This document shows positions 55,975 through 64,000 of a stretch of DNA of 64,000 nucleotides, piece by piece (the stretch's first letter is position 1; the number at the start of each line of letters is the position of its first letter). Both the position numbers and the translations under genes were made by a program. The notes below the pieces were generated by a model. That model was not told where the DNA came from. It made no database searches and was given only the letters and a program-made list of their open reading frames with translations. Location of the stretch: NCBI RefSeq assembly GCF_014189505.1, contig NZ_CP050301.1:1433501-1497500 (forward strand). Direction: 5' to 3'. The DNA comes from Phyllobacterium sp. 628 (GTDB taxonomy: Bacteria > Pseudomonadota > Alphaproteobacteria > Rhizobiales > Rhizobiaceae).

Positions 55975-57840
55975 TCACCGTCTGCCAAACAACCGCTCAA
56001 TGTCAGAGAGTTTCAATTCTATGTAGGTCGGACGGCCATGATTGCATGTGCCGGAGCCTGGCGTGTCTTCCATCTGCCGGAGCAGCGCATTCATCTCATC
56101 CGGCTTCAATCGCCTTCCGGAACGCACCGATCCATGGCACGCCATGGTCGCGGCGACGTGGTCGAGAATGGCTTTCAGACCGTCAGATGTGTCATGTTCG
56201 GCAATCTCATCCGCCAGATCACGAATGAGTTGCTGCGTGTCGATCTCGCCGAGCATGGATGGGGTTTCGCGCACGGCGACAGCGCCGGGGCCGAAAGCCT
56301 CTACACCAAGGCCAAACCGCGACAGCGTCTCCGCATGAGCCACAAGCCGCTCCACGTCTTCTTCGGGCAGATCAACGATTTCAGGGATCAGCAGCATCTG
56401 CGCGGGAAGGGGTCTGGAATGCAAGGCGTTCTTGAGTGCCTCATAAACAAGCCGTTCATGCGCCGCATGCTGATCGACGATAATCAAACTGTCTTCCGTC
56501 TGTGAGACGATATAATTGGCGTGGATCTGTGCCCTTGCTGCGCCGAGCGGCGAAGCCAGTAAAGCTTGCGGTACTTCGGCTGTGCTGGCGCGTGTATCCG
56601 TTGCCAGAACTTCGGATTCGGAGAGGAAGCTGCGTGCTGCTTCTGCAAGGCCATTGCCGGCATAGGACGGTGCCTGTTCCTGCTCGAAGGGCCTGAATGC
56701 TGATTGTTGTACGTTGTAATTCTGGTTGACCGCTGCTGAATCCTGCCAGCGCGATGCTTGAGCTGCCGGCGCAGGGCGCAATGGTTGTGCACCGCCCAAT
56801 CTGAACGATTGCAGCATGGCCTCGGCGCCGCTGGTGGCTGCACGAATGCCGGATTGGCCCAACGCTTGCCGGATCGCGCCCACGATCAGACCGCGCACGA
56901 GCCCGGGATCGCGGAAACGCACATCGGCCTTGGCCGGGTGAACGTTCACGTCCACCAGAGCTGGATCCAGATTAAGAAACAGCACCACGACCGGGTGCCG
57001 GTCACGCGAGATCACATCCGCATAGGCACCGCGGATCGCTCCCCATATCTGCTTGTCGCGCACCGGGCGTCCGTTGACATAGGCGAACTGATGCAGGCTG
57101 TTGGCACGGTTGAATGCGGGGATACCGGCAAAACCGGTCAGCCGCACCCCGTCACGTTCCGCATCGATGGCAATGGCATTTTCCGGAAATTCCTTGCCGA
57201 GAACTTGTGAGATACGGTCGAGCATTCCGGCAGAACCAACCCCCGTTGCGGCCAGTTCAAGCGGCGTCCGGTCGCTGCCTGCCAGCGAAAAACGGATATG
57301 CGGAAAGGCAATCGCGACCCGTTTGACAATATCACTGATAGCCGAGGCTTCCGCCCGATCGGTTTTCATGAATTTCAGCCGCGCCGGTGTGGCAAAGAAC
57401 AGGTCGCGCACTTCGGCGATTGTCCCGGCATTCATGCCGGTCGGGCGCGGGCCTTCCATGCGGCCGCCATGAACGCTGATCTCAAAGCCGGAATCGGCTT
57501 GCGGTGTGCGGGATTTCACCGAAAGCCGCGAAACCGAGCCGATGGAGGGCAGGGCCTCACCGCGAAAACCCAGCGCGCGAATATCATGCACGTCGTCGGT
57601 CAATTTCGATGTGCAATGCCGCGATACGGCAAGCGTCAACTCGTCCGATGGAATGCCTGAACCATTATCGGTGATGCGGATCAGGTTCTTGCCGCCACCT
57701 GCCGTTACCACCTCGATGCGGGTTGCCCCGGCATCAATCGCATTTTCGACAAGCTCTTTCACCACGCTGGCCGGGCGTTCAATGACTTCGCCGGCTGCAA
57801 TCTGGTTGATGATGGTTTCGGTGAGCTGTTTGATGGCCAT
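55975..57840 (-). CDS. mutL: DNA mismatch repair protein MutL
   Basis: Coordinates mismatch repair downstream of MutS; 621 residues. The GHKL ATPase N-domain shows [20 protein letters not shown] (about 14-33), [14 protein letters not shown] and [18 protein letters not shown] (about 91-108), with [10 protein letters not shown] further on. The C-terminal dimerisation/endonuclease domain carries [14 protein letters not shown], matching the DQHA-x2-E-x4-E metal motif, so this MutL is predicted to nick DNA, unlike E. coli MutL. It is divergent from the glutaryl-CoA dehydrogenase gene. Confidence 0.96.
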   Translation of the reverse strand: MAIKQLTETIINQIAAGEVIERPASVVKELVENAIDAGATRIEVVTAGGGKNLIRITDNGSGIPSDELTLAVSRHCTSKLTDDVHDIRALGFRGEALPSIGSVSRLSVKSRTPQADSGFEISVHGGRMEGPRPTGMNAGTIAEVRDLFFATPARLKFMKTDRAEASAISDIVKRVAIAFPHIRFSLAGSDRTPLELAATGVGSAGMLDRISQVLGKEFPENAIAIDAERDGVRLTGFAGIPAFNRANSLHQFAYVNGRPVRDKQIWGAIRGAYADVISRDRHPVVVLFLNLDPALVDVNVHPAKADVRFRDPGLVRGLIVGAIRQALGQSGIRAATSGAEAMLQSFRLGGAQPLRPAPAAQASRWQDSAAVNQNYNVQQSAFRPFEQEQAPSYAGNGLAEAARSFLSESEVLATDTRASTAEVPQALLASPLGAARAQIHANYIVSQTEDSLIIVDQHAAHERLVYEALKNALHSRPLPAQMLLIPEIVDLPEEDVERLVAHAETLSRFGLGVEAFGPGAVAVRETPSMLGEIDTQQLIRDLADEIAEHDTSDGLKAILDHVAATMACHGSVRSGRRLKPDEMNALLRQMEDTPGSGTCNHGRPTYIELKLSDIERLFGRR

Positions 57841-57980
57841 GCGTTACATATAGTGGATTCGTCCGCCAACGGAAATTGTCAGCTTTCAAACCGCACCGGA
57901 ATATATTTTAAGCCGAAAGTATCTGGTCATCGACGCGATTTTGGTGCTAGGTCTGTTCGACGCATTATGGAGGAAATTAC

Positions 57981-59171
57981 ATGGCCAATTCCAAAGCTTC
58001 CTTTGTCTGGACGGATCCGTTTCTGCTGGAAGAGCAGCTGACCGAAGACGAACGGATGATCCGTGACAGCGCGCGGGCTTTCGCGCAGGCAGAGCTGGCA
58101 CCGCGTATCGAGGAAGCCTATCTGGAAGAAAAGACTGATCCGGGCCTGTTCGCCATGATGGGCGAGGCGGGTCTGCTCGGCGTGACGCTGCCGGAGGAAT
58201 ATGGCACTGCCGGTGCATCCTATGTTGCCTATGGTCTTGTGGCGCGCGAGGTCGAGCGTGTTGATAGTGGCTATCGCTCGATGATGAGCGTGCAATCCTC
58301 GCTGGTTATGTACCCGATCTATGCCTATGGCTCTGAAGATCAGCGTAAGAAGTATTTGCCGAAATTGGCTTCCGGCGCATGGATCGGCTGTTTTGGTCTG
58401 ACCGAGCCCGATGCTGGTTCCGATCCAGCGGGTATGAAGACACGCGCCGAGAAGGTGGCTGACGGCTACCGCATCACCGGTTCAAAAACATGGATTTCCA
58501 ACGCCCCCATTGCCGATGTGTTTGTTATCTGGGCCAAGTCCGATGCGCATGACGGTCAGATACGCGGCTTCGTTTTGGAAAAAGGCATGAAGGGCCTCTC
58601 GGCACCGAAGATCGGCGGCAAGCTGTCGCTGCGTGCGTCGATCACCGGCGAAGTGGTGATGGATGGCGTGGTGGTCGGCGAAGAACAGCTTCTGCCCAAT
58701 GTCTCCGGCCTCAAGGGGCCGTTTGGCTGTCTCAATCGTGCCCGTTATGGCATTTCCTGGGGCGTGCTTGGCGCAGCGGAAGATTGCTGGCAGCGCACGG
58801 TGCAATATGGGCTCGACCGCAAGCAGTTCGGCCGGCCATTGGCGGCGACGCAGCTGTTCCAGAAGAAGTTTGCCGACATGCAGACCGAAATCACGCTGGG
58901 CCTGCAGGCCAGTCTGCGCGTCGGCCGCCTGATGGATGAAGACAAGATGGCGCCGGAAATGATCAGTCTCGTCAAGCGCAACAATTGCGGCAAGGCACTG
59001 GATATTGCCCGCGTTGCCCGTGATATGCATGGCGGCAATGGTATCCAGATCGGCTATCACGTCATGCGCCACGCCCAGAACCTTGAAACGGTCAATACAT
59101 ATGAGGGCACGCATGATGTGCATGCGCTCATCCTTGGCCGCGCCCAGACCGGCATTCAGGCGTTCTTCTAG
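57981..59171 (+). CDS. gcdH: glutaryl-CoA dehydrogenase-type acyl-CoA dehydrogenase
   Basis: FAD-dependent acyl-CoA dehydrogenase of 396 residues, most like glutaryl-CoA dehydrogenase (glutaryl-CoA to crotonyl-CoA and CO2) of lysine and tryptophan breakdown. Motifs include [20 protein letters not shown] (about 95-114), [18 protein letters not shown] (about 137-154), [18 protein letters not shown] and the catalytic Glu in [18 protein letters not shown] near the C-terminus. The MBL-fold gene starts 2 bases after its stop, so both are co-transcribed. Confidence 0.9.
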   Translation: MANSKASFVWTDPFLLEEQLTEDERMIRDSARAFAQAELAPRIEEAYLEEKTDPGLFAMMGEAGLLGVTLPEEYGTAGASYVAYGLVAREVERVDSGYRSMMSVQSSLVMYPIYAYGSEDQRKKYLPKLASGAWIGCFGLTEPDAGSDPAGMKTRAEKVADGYRITGSKTWISNAPIADVFVIWAKSDAHDGQIRGFVLEKGMKGLSAPKIGGKLSLRASITGEVVMDGVVVGEEQLLPNVSGLKGPFGCLNRARYGISWGVLGAAEDCWQRTVQYGLDRKQFGRPLAATQLFQKKFADMQTEITLGLQASLRVGRLMDEDKMAPEMISLVKRNNCGKALDIARVARDMHGGNGIQIGYHVMRHAQNLETVNTYEGTHDVHALILGRAQTGIQAFF

Positions 59172-59173
59172 AC

Positions 59174-60025
59174 ATGGCTGACAGGCTCGTCCTGCTTGGA
59201 ACAAAGGGTGGCCCGGCAATCCGTCCCGGCGGCCCATCGCCGACCTCGTCTTTGCTGGAAATAGCCGGACGGCGGATCGTCATTGATTGCGGCCTTGGTG
59301 TCACCCGTGGTCTGGTCAATGCGGATATGTCGTTGAAGGATCTCGATCTGATCCTCATTACCCATCTGCATTCCGATCACGGCCTGGAATTCGGCCCGCT
59401 GCTGCATACCGCATGGACATCGGGGCTATCCCGCAAGGTCACGGTCTATGGTCCTGCCGGGATCGAGGATTACTGGGGCGGTTTTCTGCAATCCATGCGC
59501 TACGATATTGATCTGCGCATTGATGATGAAGGTCGGCCGGATCTGCGCGATCTCGTTGATCTCAAAATCTATGCCGATGGCACCGTTCATCAGGATGCCG
59601 GTCTGACGGTTACCGCACTACGCGTTGATCATCCGCCGGTTATCGACTGTTTTGCCCTGAAAGTCGAAGCGGACGGCAGATCCATCGTGTTCTCAGCGGA
59701 TACGGCATACTTCCCGCCATTGGCCGAATTTGCCAGAGGTAGTGATATTCTCGTGCATGAAGCGATGCTGCCGGAGGGCGTTGACCGGCTGGTTGCCCGC
59801 ACAGGCAATGGCGCGCGTTTGAAAGAACACCTGCTTGCCAGTCACACGATGGTGGAAGATGCCGCGCGGATCGCCAGTGCAGCTGGTGTTCAACACCTTG
59901 TCCTGCACCACCTCATTCCAGCCGACGACCCCAATTTTGGCGAAGCCGACTGGATCAAAGCATTGAACGGCAAGTGGTATGGGCGATTGACTGTCAGCCG
60001 TGACGGTCTGGCCATCCCGCTTTAA
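59174..60025 (+). CDS. metallo-beta-lactamase fold hydrolase (RNase Z-like)
   Basis: MBL-fold hydrolase of 283 residues. The metal-binding ILITHLHSDHGLEFGPLLHT (about 55-74, HxHxDH), a second site at HPPVIDCFALK and SADTAYFPPL (about 175-184), and the distal ASHTMVEDAARIASAAGVQHL and LHHLIPAD elements are intact, resembling RNase Z/arylsulfatase-like members. It may hydrolyse a thioester, lactone or phosphodiester; co-transcription with gcdH hints at acyl-CoA metabolism. It converges on the aminotransferase gene. Confidence 0.87.
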   Translation: MADRLVLLGTKGGPAIRPGGPSPTSSLLEIAGRRIVIDCGLGVTRGLVNADMSLKDLDLILITHLHSDHGLEFGPLLHTAWTSGLSRKVTVYGPAGIEDYWGGFLQSMRYDIDLRIDDEGRPDLRDLVDLKIYADGTVHQDAGLTVTALRVDHPPVIDCFALKVEADGRSIVFSADTAYFPPLAEFARGSDILVHEAMLPEGVDRLVARTGNGARLKEHLLASHTMVEDAARIASAAGVQHLVLHHLIPADDPNFGEADWIKALNGKWYGRLTVSRDGLAIPL

Positions 60026-60032
60026 AAAGCAA

Positions 60033-61325
60033 TCAGACGTCCTGTTTGCTGTCGGCGTAGAGTTTCTCGACCGCAGCCAGAAAGATGCACAAAGCAATAC
60101 CTTCCGAAGCAAGCTCGACTTCCTTCAGTGACGGAAAGGTCGGCGCCAGCCGCAGCGTCCGGTCATGCGGGTCTTTGCCGTAAGGCGATGTCGCACCGGC
60201 TGGTGTCAGGACGACGCCCGCCTGCTTGGCAAGCTCGACAACCTGCCTGGCTGTGCCTTCCATCGCATCGACACAGATGAAATAGCCGCCCTGAGGACTT
60301 GTCCATTCGGCGACGCCAGTTCCCGTCAGACGCTTTTCGAGCGCCCGGATGACCGTGGCGAATTTCGGTGCAATCAGGTTGCGATGCGCCGCCATATGCT
60401 TGCGGATGCCATCATTGTTTTTCAGGAATCGCACATGCCGCAACTGGTTCAGCTTGTCAGGGCCGATGGTACGCTTGGTGGCACTAGCCATATACCAGCG
60501 CACATTGGCGGGTGAAGAGGCAAAGAATGCAAGACCGGCACCGGCCAGCGTCACCTTAGACGTCGAGGCGAAGACAAAGGCACGATCCGGATTTCCGGCC
60601 TTCTCGCAAAGATCGAGAATATCGGCGATCTCACGCTCTTCCTCGGTCAGATGATGCACGGTGTAAGCATTATCCCAGAACAGCCGGAAATCCGGTGCGC
60701 CGGTTTTCATGGCAGAAAGCCGCGCAATGGTCGCGTCGGAATAGGTCTCGCCCGACGGGTTGGAATATTTCGGAACGCACCACATGCCCTTCACGCTTGG
60801 ATCGGCGGCAAGCTCCTCGACCATATCCATATCCGGACCGTCGCCGACGAGTGGAACCGGTAGCATGCGGATGCCATATTCCTCCAGAATGGAGAAATGC
60901 CGGTCATAGCCGGGCACCGGACAGATAAAAGCTGGCGATTCTGTCTTCTGCCATGGCTCCGTGCCGCCGGGAACGCCCTTTACCCAAGCCCAGAGCAGGG
61001 TGTCATGCATCACTGCCAAGCTGGAATTGTCACCGACAACAATGCGGTCCGGCGATGCGCCGAGCATGGACGAGAACAGCGCGCGCACTTCCGCCAGACC
61101 CTGCAGGCCGCCATAATTGCGGGCATCTTCACCGGCTTCGCTGAAATGATCGCCATTGCCCGGCAAGGTCAGCATGCCATTGGCCAGCGCCAGTTGTTCG
61201 GGGCTGGGTTTGCCGCGGGTCATATCGATTTTCAGTCCGCGTGCACGGAAGGCCTCGTATTCGTTCAATGTCTGCTGGCGCAGGTCGGCAAGGTCTTCAC
61301 TGTTCAGGTCGGCAATTCGGCTCAT
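60033..61325 (-). CDS. aspartate aminotransferase, type Ic-like (PLP-dependent)
   Basis: PLP-dependent transaminase of 430 residues of the PF12897 aspartate-aminotransferase group, distinct from the common type Ia/Ib enzymes. The PLP Lys sits in FASTSKVTLAGAGLAFFASS (about 249-268). Substrate and cofactor contacts such as DMTRGKPSPEQLALANGML and the late TPAGATSPYGKDPHDRTLRL (arginine recognising the distal carboxylate) are present. The reaction is probably aspartate plus 2-oxoglutarate to oxaloacetate plus glutamate. It is single-gene, with its 3' end meeting the MBL gene. Confidence 0.88.
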   Translation of the reverse strand: MSRIADLNSEDLADLRQQTLNEYEAFRARGLKIDMTRGKPSPEQLALANGMLTLPGNGDHFSEAGEDARNYGGLQGLAEVRALFSSMLGASPDRIVVGDNSSLAVMHDTLLWAWVKGVPGGTEPWQKTESPAFICPVPGYDRHFSILEEYGIRMLPVPLVGDGPDMDMVEELAADPSVKGMWCVPKYSNPSGETYSDATIARLSAMKTGAPDFRLFWDNAYTVHHLTEEEREIADILDLCEKAGNPDRAFVFASTSKVTLAGAGLAFFASSPANVRWYMASATKRTIGPDKLNQLRHVRFLKNNDGIRKHMAAHRNLIAPKFATVIRALEKRLTGTGVAEWTSPQGGYFICVDAMEGTARQVVELAKQAGVVLTPAGATSPYGKDPHDRTLRLAPTFPSLKEVELASEGIALCIFLAAVEKLYADSKQDV

Positions 61326-61409
61326 GGGAAAGTCAGCTCTATCGTGTCAGGCTTGAGGGAAAGTCGGGGTAAAGCCGGGCCACTGTTCAGCAGCCCTTAT
61401 CTTTGATCG

Positions 61410-61748
61410 TCAGCCTTTTTGTTGCTGAACGATGCCATAAATATTGGTGGAACGGGCACCGGACCGGCAATAGGCCAGCACAGGGCCTTCCGATTTGTCG
61501 AGGGCGGCGGCCATCGCGTCCACATCGTCCTGCGTCAACTGGCCTGAGATAACCGGCACGTAATAGATGGGAATGCCCGCTTTTTCAGCAACCTTGGCGA
61601 TCTCGGCAAAGTCGGGCTGATCCGGACCTTCACCATCCGGGCGGTTACAGATCAGGGTCTGATAGCCCGCCGCAGCGATATCCCTGACATCATCGGGGGA
61701 AATCTGACCGGTCACGGCAAAGCCTTCGTCAATCTGACGGATATCCAT
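61410..61748 (-). CDS. TIGR01244/DUF442 family protein tyrosine phosphatase-like sulfur-transfer protein
   Basis: A 112-residue protein of the family found as the N-terminal domain of beta-lactamase-hydrolase-like (Blh) proteins. It contains EGFAVTGQISPDDVRDIAAA, ICNRPDGEGPDQPDFAEIAK and the active-site loop LAYCRSGARSTNIYGI, matching the CxxGxRS pattern with the nucleophile Cys near residue 95. Stand-alone members are proposed sulfide- or persulfide-handling phosphatases or sulfurtransferases; the exact role is unsettled. The ATG at 61748 (MDIRQIDEGF) is used; the frame is open to 61814. Confidence 0.85.
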   Translation of the reverse strand: MDIRQIDEGFAVTGQISPDDVRDIAAAGYQTLICNRPDGEGPDQPDFAEIAKVAEKAGIPIYYVPVISGQLTQDDVDAMAAALDKSEGPVLAYCRSGARSTNIYGIVQQQKG

Positions 61749-62062
61749 TTTATGTCCTTGAAAATGTGATTGGTGCCAGCACCATACATCAAACATCTGC
61801 CAATGCCATATCAAAGCATATTGATTTAGACCGACATTTGATCAAATTGCACTATTATTAGGCACAAAAGATATATTGATAAAATAATAATCAACCAGAA
61901 GTTTTGTTTGAGGCTGAGGATCGGCGCTGATCGTCCCGCAAAAGTTGTAATATACTGATAGATTAAAAGAATTCTCGATAGTGCAGCGTAACTCCCTGGG
62001 TTGGCACGGTCATTGCTTTGTATCACTTCGGTACAAACAACCATAAAAAGGGGTTTACCTGA
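61749..62062. other. AT-rich intergenic region between the TIGR01244 gene and urtA
   Basis: This 314-base stretch is clearly more AT-rich than its surroundings and holds the promoters of both divergent genes. Near 61874 an inverted repeat TTGAT...ATCAA spans about 19 bases. The sigma-54 promoter of urtA is at 62002. I see no convincing NtrC or IHF site by eye, and no supported open reading frame. Confidence 0.6.
62002..62017 (+). promoter_or_regulatory. sigma-54 promoter of urtA
   Basis: TGGCAC (62002-62007), five bases, TTGC and T (62013-62017) match the -24/-12 consensus TGGCAC-N5-TTGCW exactly, ending 45 bases before the urtA ATG. Sigma-54 promoters require an enhancer protein; NtrC under nitrogen limitation is the expected partner for a urea transporter. 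Confidence 0.88.
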
Positions 62063-63367
62063 ATGTTCAGTCTAACAGCCAGATTTATTGGGACATTGGC
62101 GGCTGCCGCAGTGGGTGCGACGCTGAGCCTTGCGCCGGCAAAAGCGGCAGAAGATACGATCAAGGTCGGTATTCTGCATTCGCTGTCCGGGACGATGGCG
62201 ATTTCCGAAACGACGCTTAAGGATACGATGCTCTTCCTCATTGATGAGCAGAACAAAAAGGGCGGCGTTCTCGGCAAGAAACTCGAAGCCGTTGTGGTTG
62301 ATCCCGCATCCGATTGGCCGCTCTTTGCCGAAAAGGCGCGTCAGTTGATCGAGCAGGACAAGGTGGCCGCAGTGTTTGGCTGCTGGACATCCTCATCGCG
62401 TAAATCCGTTCTGCCCGTCTTTGAAGAGTTGAACTCGCTGCTCTTCTATCCGGTGCAATACGAAGGCGAGGAAAGCTCGCGCAACGTCTTCTATACGGGT
62501 GCAGCGCCGAACCAGCAGGCAATCCCTGCTGTGGATTATCTTGCCAAAGAAGAAGGTGTGCAGCGCTGGGTTCTGGCCGGTACAGACTATGTCTATCCGC
62601 AGACCACCAACAAGATCCTGAAAGCTTATCTCAACGCCAAAGGCGTCAAGGATGAGGACATCATGATCAACTACACGCCGTTCGGTCATTCCGACTGGCA
62701 GACAATTGTCTCCGATATCAAGAAGTTCGGCTCGGCCGGCAAGAAGACAGCTGTTGTCTCCACCATCAATGGCGATGCCAATGTGCCGTTCTACAAGGAA
62801 CTGGCCAACCAGGGCATCAAGGCTGAAGACATCCCGGTCGTCGCTTTCTCCGTGGGCGAAGAAGAACTGGCCGGTCTCGATACCAAGCCGCTCGTCGGCC
62901 ATCTTGCCGCCTGGAACTACTTCGAATCGGTTGATTCCGACGCCAATGCCGAGTTCATCAAGAAATGGCATGCCTACACGAAGAACGATAAGCGCGTAAC
63001 CAACGACCCGATGGAAGCAACCTTTATTGGCTTCAATATGTGGGTGAAAGCGGTTGAGGCAGCAGGCACCACCAAATCTGATGCAGTGATCGACTCCATC
63101 GTTGGTGTTTCCGTTCCCAATCTTTCCGGTGACTCGGCAACCATGATGCCGAACCATCACATCACCAAGCCGGTGCTGATCGGTGAAGTGCAGGCGGATG
63201 GCCAGTTCGACATTGTTTACAAGACACCGGGCCTCGTGGTCGGTGATGAATGGTCTGACTATCTTCCGGGCTCCAAGGACCTCATCTCTGATTGGCGCAA
63301 GCCGATGTCATGCGGCAACTTCAACGTTGCCACTGGCAAGTGCGGCGGTGTGACCAAGACCAACTAA
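62063..63367 (+). CDS. urtA: urea ABC transporter substrate-binding protein
   Basis: Periplasmic urea-binding protein of 434 residues feeding a urea-specific ABC importer. A signal peptide (MFSLTARFIGTLAAAAVGAT..., cleavage near AKA at residue 29) is followed by two Peripla_BP-type lobes with IKVGILHSLSGTMAISETTL (about 34-53), CWTSSSRKSVLPVFEELN and FGHSDWQTIVSDIKKFGS (about 212-229). The C-terminus SCGNFNVATGKCGGVTKTN has the paired cysteines typical of UrtA. It is the first gene of the operon under the sigma-54 promoter at 62002, and urtB follows. Confidence 0.95.
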   Translation: MFSLTARFIGTLAAAAVGATLSLAPAKAAEDTIKVGILHSLSGTMAISETTLKDTMLFLIDEQNKKGGVLGKKLEAVVVDPASDWPLFAEKARQLIEQDKVAAVFGCWTSSSRKSVLPVFEELNSLLFYPVQYEGEESSRNVFYTGAAPNQQAIPAVDYLAKEEGVQRWVLAGTDYVYPQTTNKILKAYLNAKGVKDEDIMINYTPFGHSDWQTIVSDIKKFGSAGKKTAVVSTINGDANVPFYKELANQGIKAEDIPVVAFSVGEEELAGLDTKPLVGHLAAWNYFESVDSDANAEFIKKWHAYTKNDKRVTNDPMEATFIGFNMWVKAVEAAGTTKSDAVIDSIVGVSVPNLSGDSATMMPNHHITKPVLIGEVQADGQFDIVYKTPGLVVGDEWSDYLPGSKDLISDWRKPMSCGNFNVATGKCGGVTKTN

Positions 63368-63384
63368 GCGCTAAATCAAGCTTC

Positions 63385-63448
63385 GGCTTCGGGTCGGGGG
63401 CGACAACTCCGAAGCCATCTCCATCCCCGTCTTGTGGCGGGGATGGAG
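63385..63448 (+). other. two stem-loops between urtA and urtB
   Basis: GGCTTCGG/CCGAAGCC (63385-63392 and 63409-63416) and CTCCATCCCCG/CGGGGATGGAG (63419-63429 and 63438-63448) form 8- and 11-bp stems without a U-run. Such hairpins often stabilise the binding-protein part of an ABC operon transcript, giving more UrtA than permease. Confidence 0.55.
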
Positions 63449-63484
63449 CTCCCCCAAAAGAATTTCAAACGCAGGATTGTTGAA

Positions 63485-64000
63485 TGACATTGAGCCGCCT
63501 CCTGTCCGCCATTGCGATGTTGGGTCTCTGCCTGTTGGCAGTTCCTGCCGGTGCGCAATCCGTGGATGACGCCAAACTCAAACCGTTGGTGGAAGCACTG
63601 GCTGGCGACAATTTCGATGATACGAGCAAGGCGATTTCCGAACTTGCCAAGAGTGGCGCACCGCGTGCCTCGGTCATTCTCAATGCACTGAGTAGCGGTG
63701 ATCTTTATGTTTCCAAGGCCGACAAGTCTGTTTTCATTGGCGCCCGTGAAGGATCGGATTACGCTGCAACAGATCCGCTGACGGGTACAAAGCTGACGCC
63801 TGTTCCGCGCAGTGCTGCGGAGAAGATCAAGGTCAACAACAAGTTGCGCCGTGATATCGCGGCCGCTATCGGCGGGCTCACTTTGATGAGCACCGATGCG
63901 GCCGAGCGCCGTTCCGCGGCAGAAGCCATCCTCAAAACCCGCGACCCGGAATCGATCCCGCTGCTCGATCAGGCCATCACGGCCGAGAAAGATGCGGGTA
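63485..64000 (+). CDS. urtB: urea ABC transporter permease UrtB (3' end cut by window edge)
   Basis: The 172 visible residues are the N-terminal exported region of UrtB, an inner-membrane permease of the urea importer. A signal-anchor-like start (MTLSRLLSAIAMLGLCLLAV..., then AQSVDD) precedes a periplasmic HEAT-repeat-like part (about 25-172: SKAISELAKSGAPRASVILN, SVFIGAREGSDYA, AEAILKTRDPESIPLLDQAI). The membrane-spanning core lies beyond the window. The ATG at 63485 has AGGA about 9 bases upstream. Confidence 0.9.

Noticed and set aside
61860-61905. Possible NtrC or IHF site upstream of urtA
   Set aside because: GCAC elements are present but not arranged as the TGCACC-N3-GGTGCA palindrome; only an AT-rich inverted repeat remains.
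61826-62044. 72-codon frame on the minus strand in the urtA upstream gap
   Set aside because: It overlaps the sigma-54 promoter, has no ribosome-binding site and no homology, and the region is AT-rich non-coding.

Overview
The window looks like the chromosome of an alphaproteobacterium of the order Hyphomicrobiales (Rhizobiales), closest in gene content and order to the Brucellaceae/Phyllobacteriaceae (Brucella, Ochrobactrum, Phyllobacterium). Indicators are the hisS-hisZ-hisG operon with a short HisG, glcD-glcE-glcF, a plant-type glutamate-cysteine ligase, a DUF4170-DUF374-waaA-lpxK lipid A cluster beside DUF2093 and mutL, a DUF3422 protein, a MipA/OmpV porin-like protein and a urea ABC transporter. 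GC content looks mid-to-high 50s by eye. I found no insertion sequence, prophage, CRISPR array, rRNA or tRNA. This is mostly core chromosome with small accessory stress and transport modules.

Layout. 1-2.3 kb (minus): gshA (cut by the left edge), rsmE and an Lrp/AsnC regulator. 2.4-5.7 kb: EamA exporter, GNAT acetyltransferase, an unknown CxxC protein, a glutamine amidotransferase and a 46-residue membrane peptide. 5.7-13.5 kb: a metallophosphatase and a FadR-type regulator (minus), then DUF3422 and the glycolate oxidase operon glcD-ASCH-glcE-glcF. 13.5-20 kb: L,D-transpeptidase, tag, hisS-hisZ-hisG, and exported MsrB and MsrA. 20-24.8 kb: DoxX, fumC, SRPBCC, VOC, GST, FMN reductase and an HxlR regulator. 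25-27 kb: groES-groEL under a perfect CIRCE element. 27.2-32.7 kb: two more HxlR regulators, each divergent from an oxidoreductase or GST gene, flanking an MFS exporter and a zinc-type CDF/ArsR pair.

32.8-43.9 kb: HAD-IIA phosphatase, ribF, mipA, ileS behind a structured leader, a frameshifted lipoprotein gene, a DUF4105 protein, tadA, an RluB-type pseudouridine synthase with a very long disordered tail, and rsmD. 43.9-49.5 kb: an M16 peptidase pair, a patatin-like lipase and a Kef-type antiporter. 49.6-57.8 kb: pmbA, an inositol-phosphatase-family gene and the lipid A cluster, then YbaY lipoprotein, DUF2093 and mutL (minus). 58-62 kb: glutaryl-CoA dehydrogenase, an MBL-fold hydrolase, type Ic aspartate aminotransferase and a TIGR01244 protein. 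62-64 kb: urtA behind a consensus sigma-54 promoter, then the start of urtB (cut by the right edge).

The strongest second-look signals are regulatory and architectural. They are: the ASCH/winged-helix gene inside the glycolate oxidase operon; a near-perfect 26-bp inverted repeat that supplies both stop codons of a convergent gene pair; the A-run frameshift in a lipoprotein gene; the palindromic operators before doxX, glcD, the CDF gene and each HxlR gene; the foldable leader before ileS; and the sigma-54 promoter of urtA. I see no clear novel defence or mobile system.
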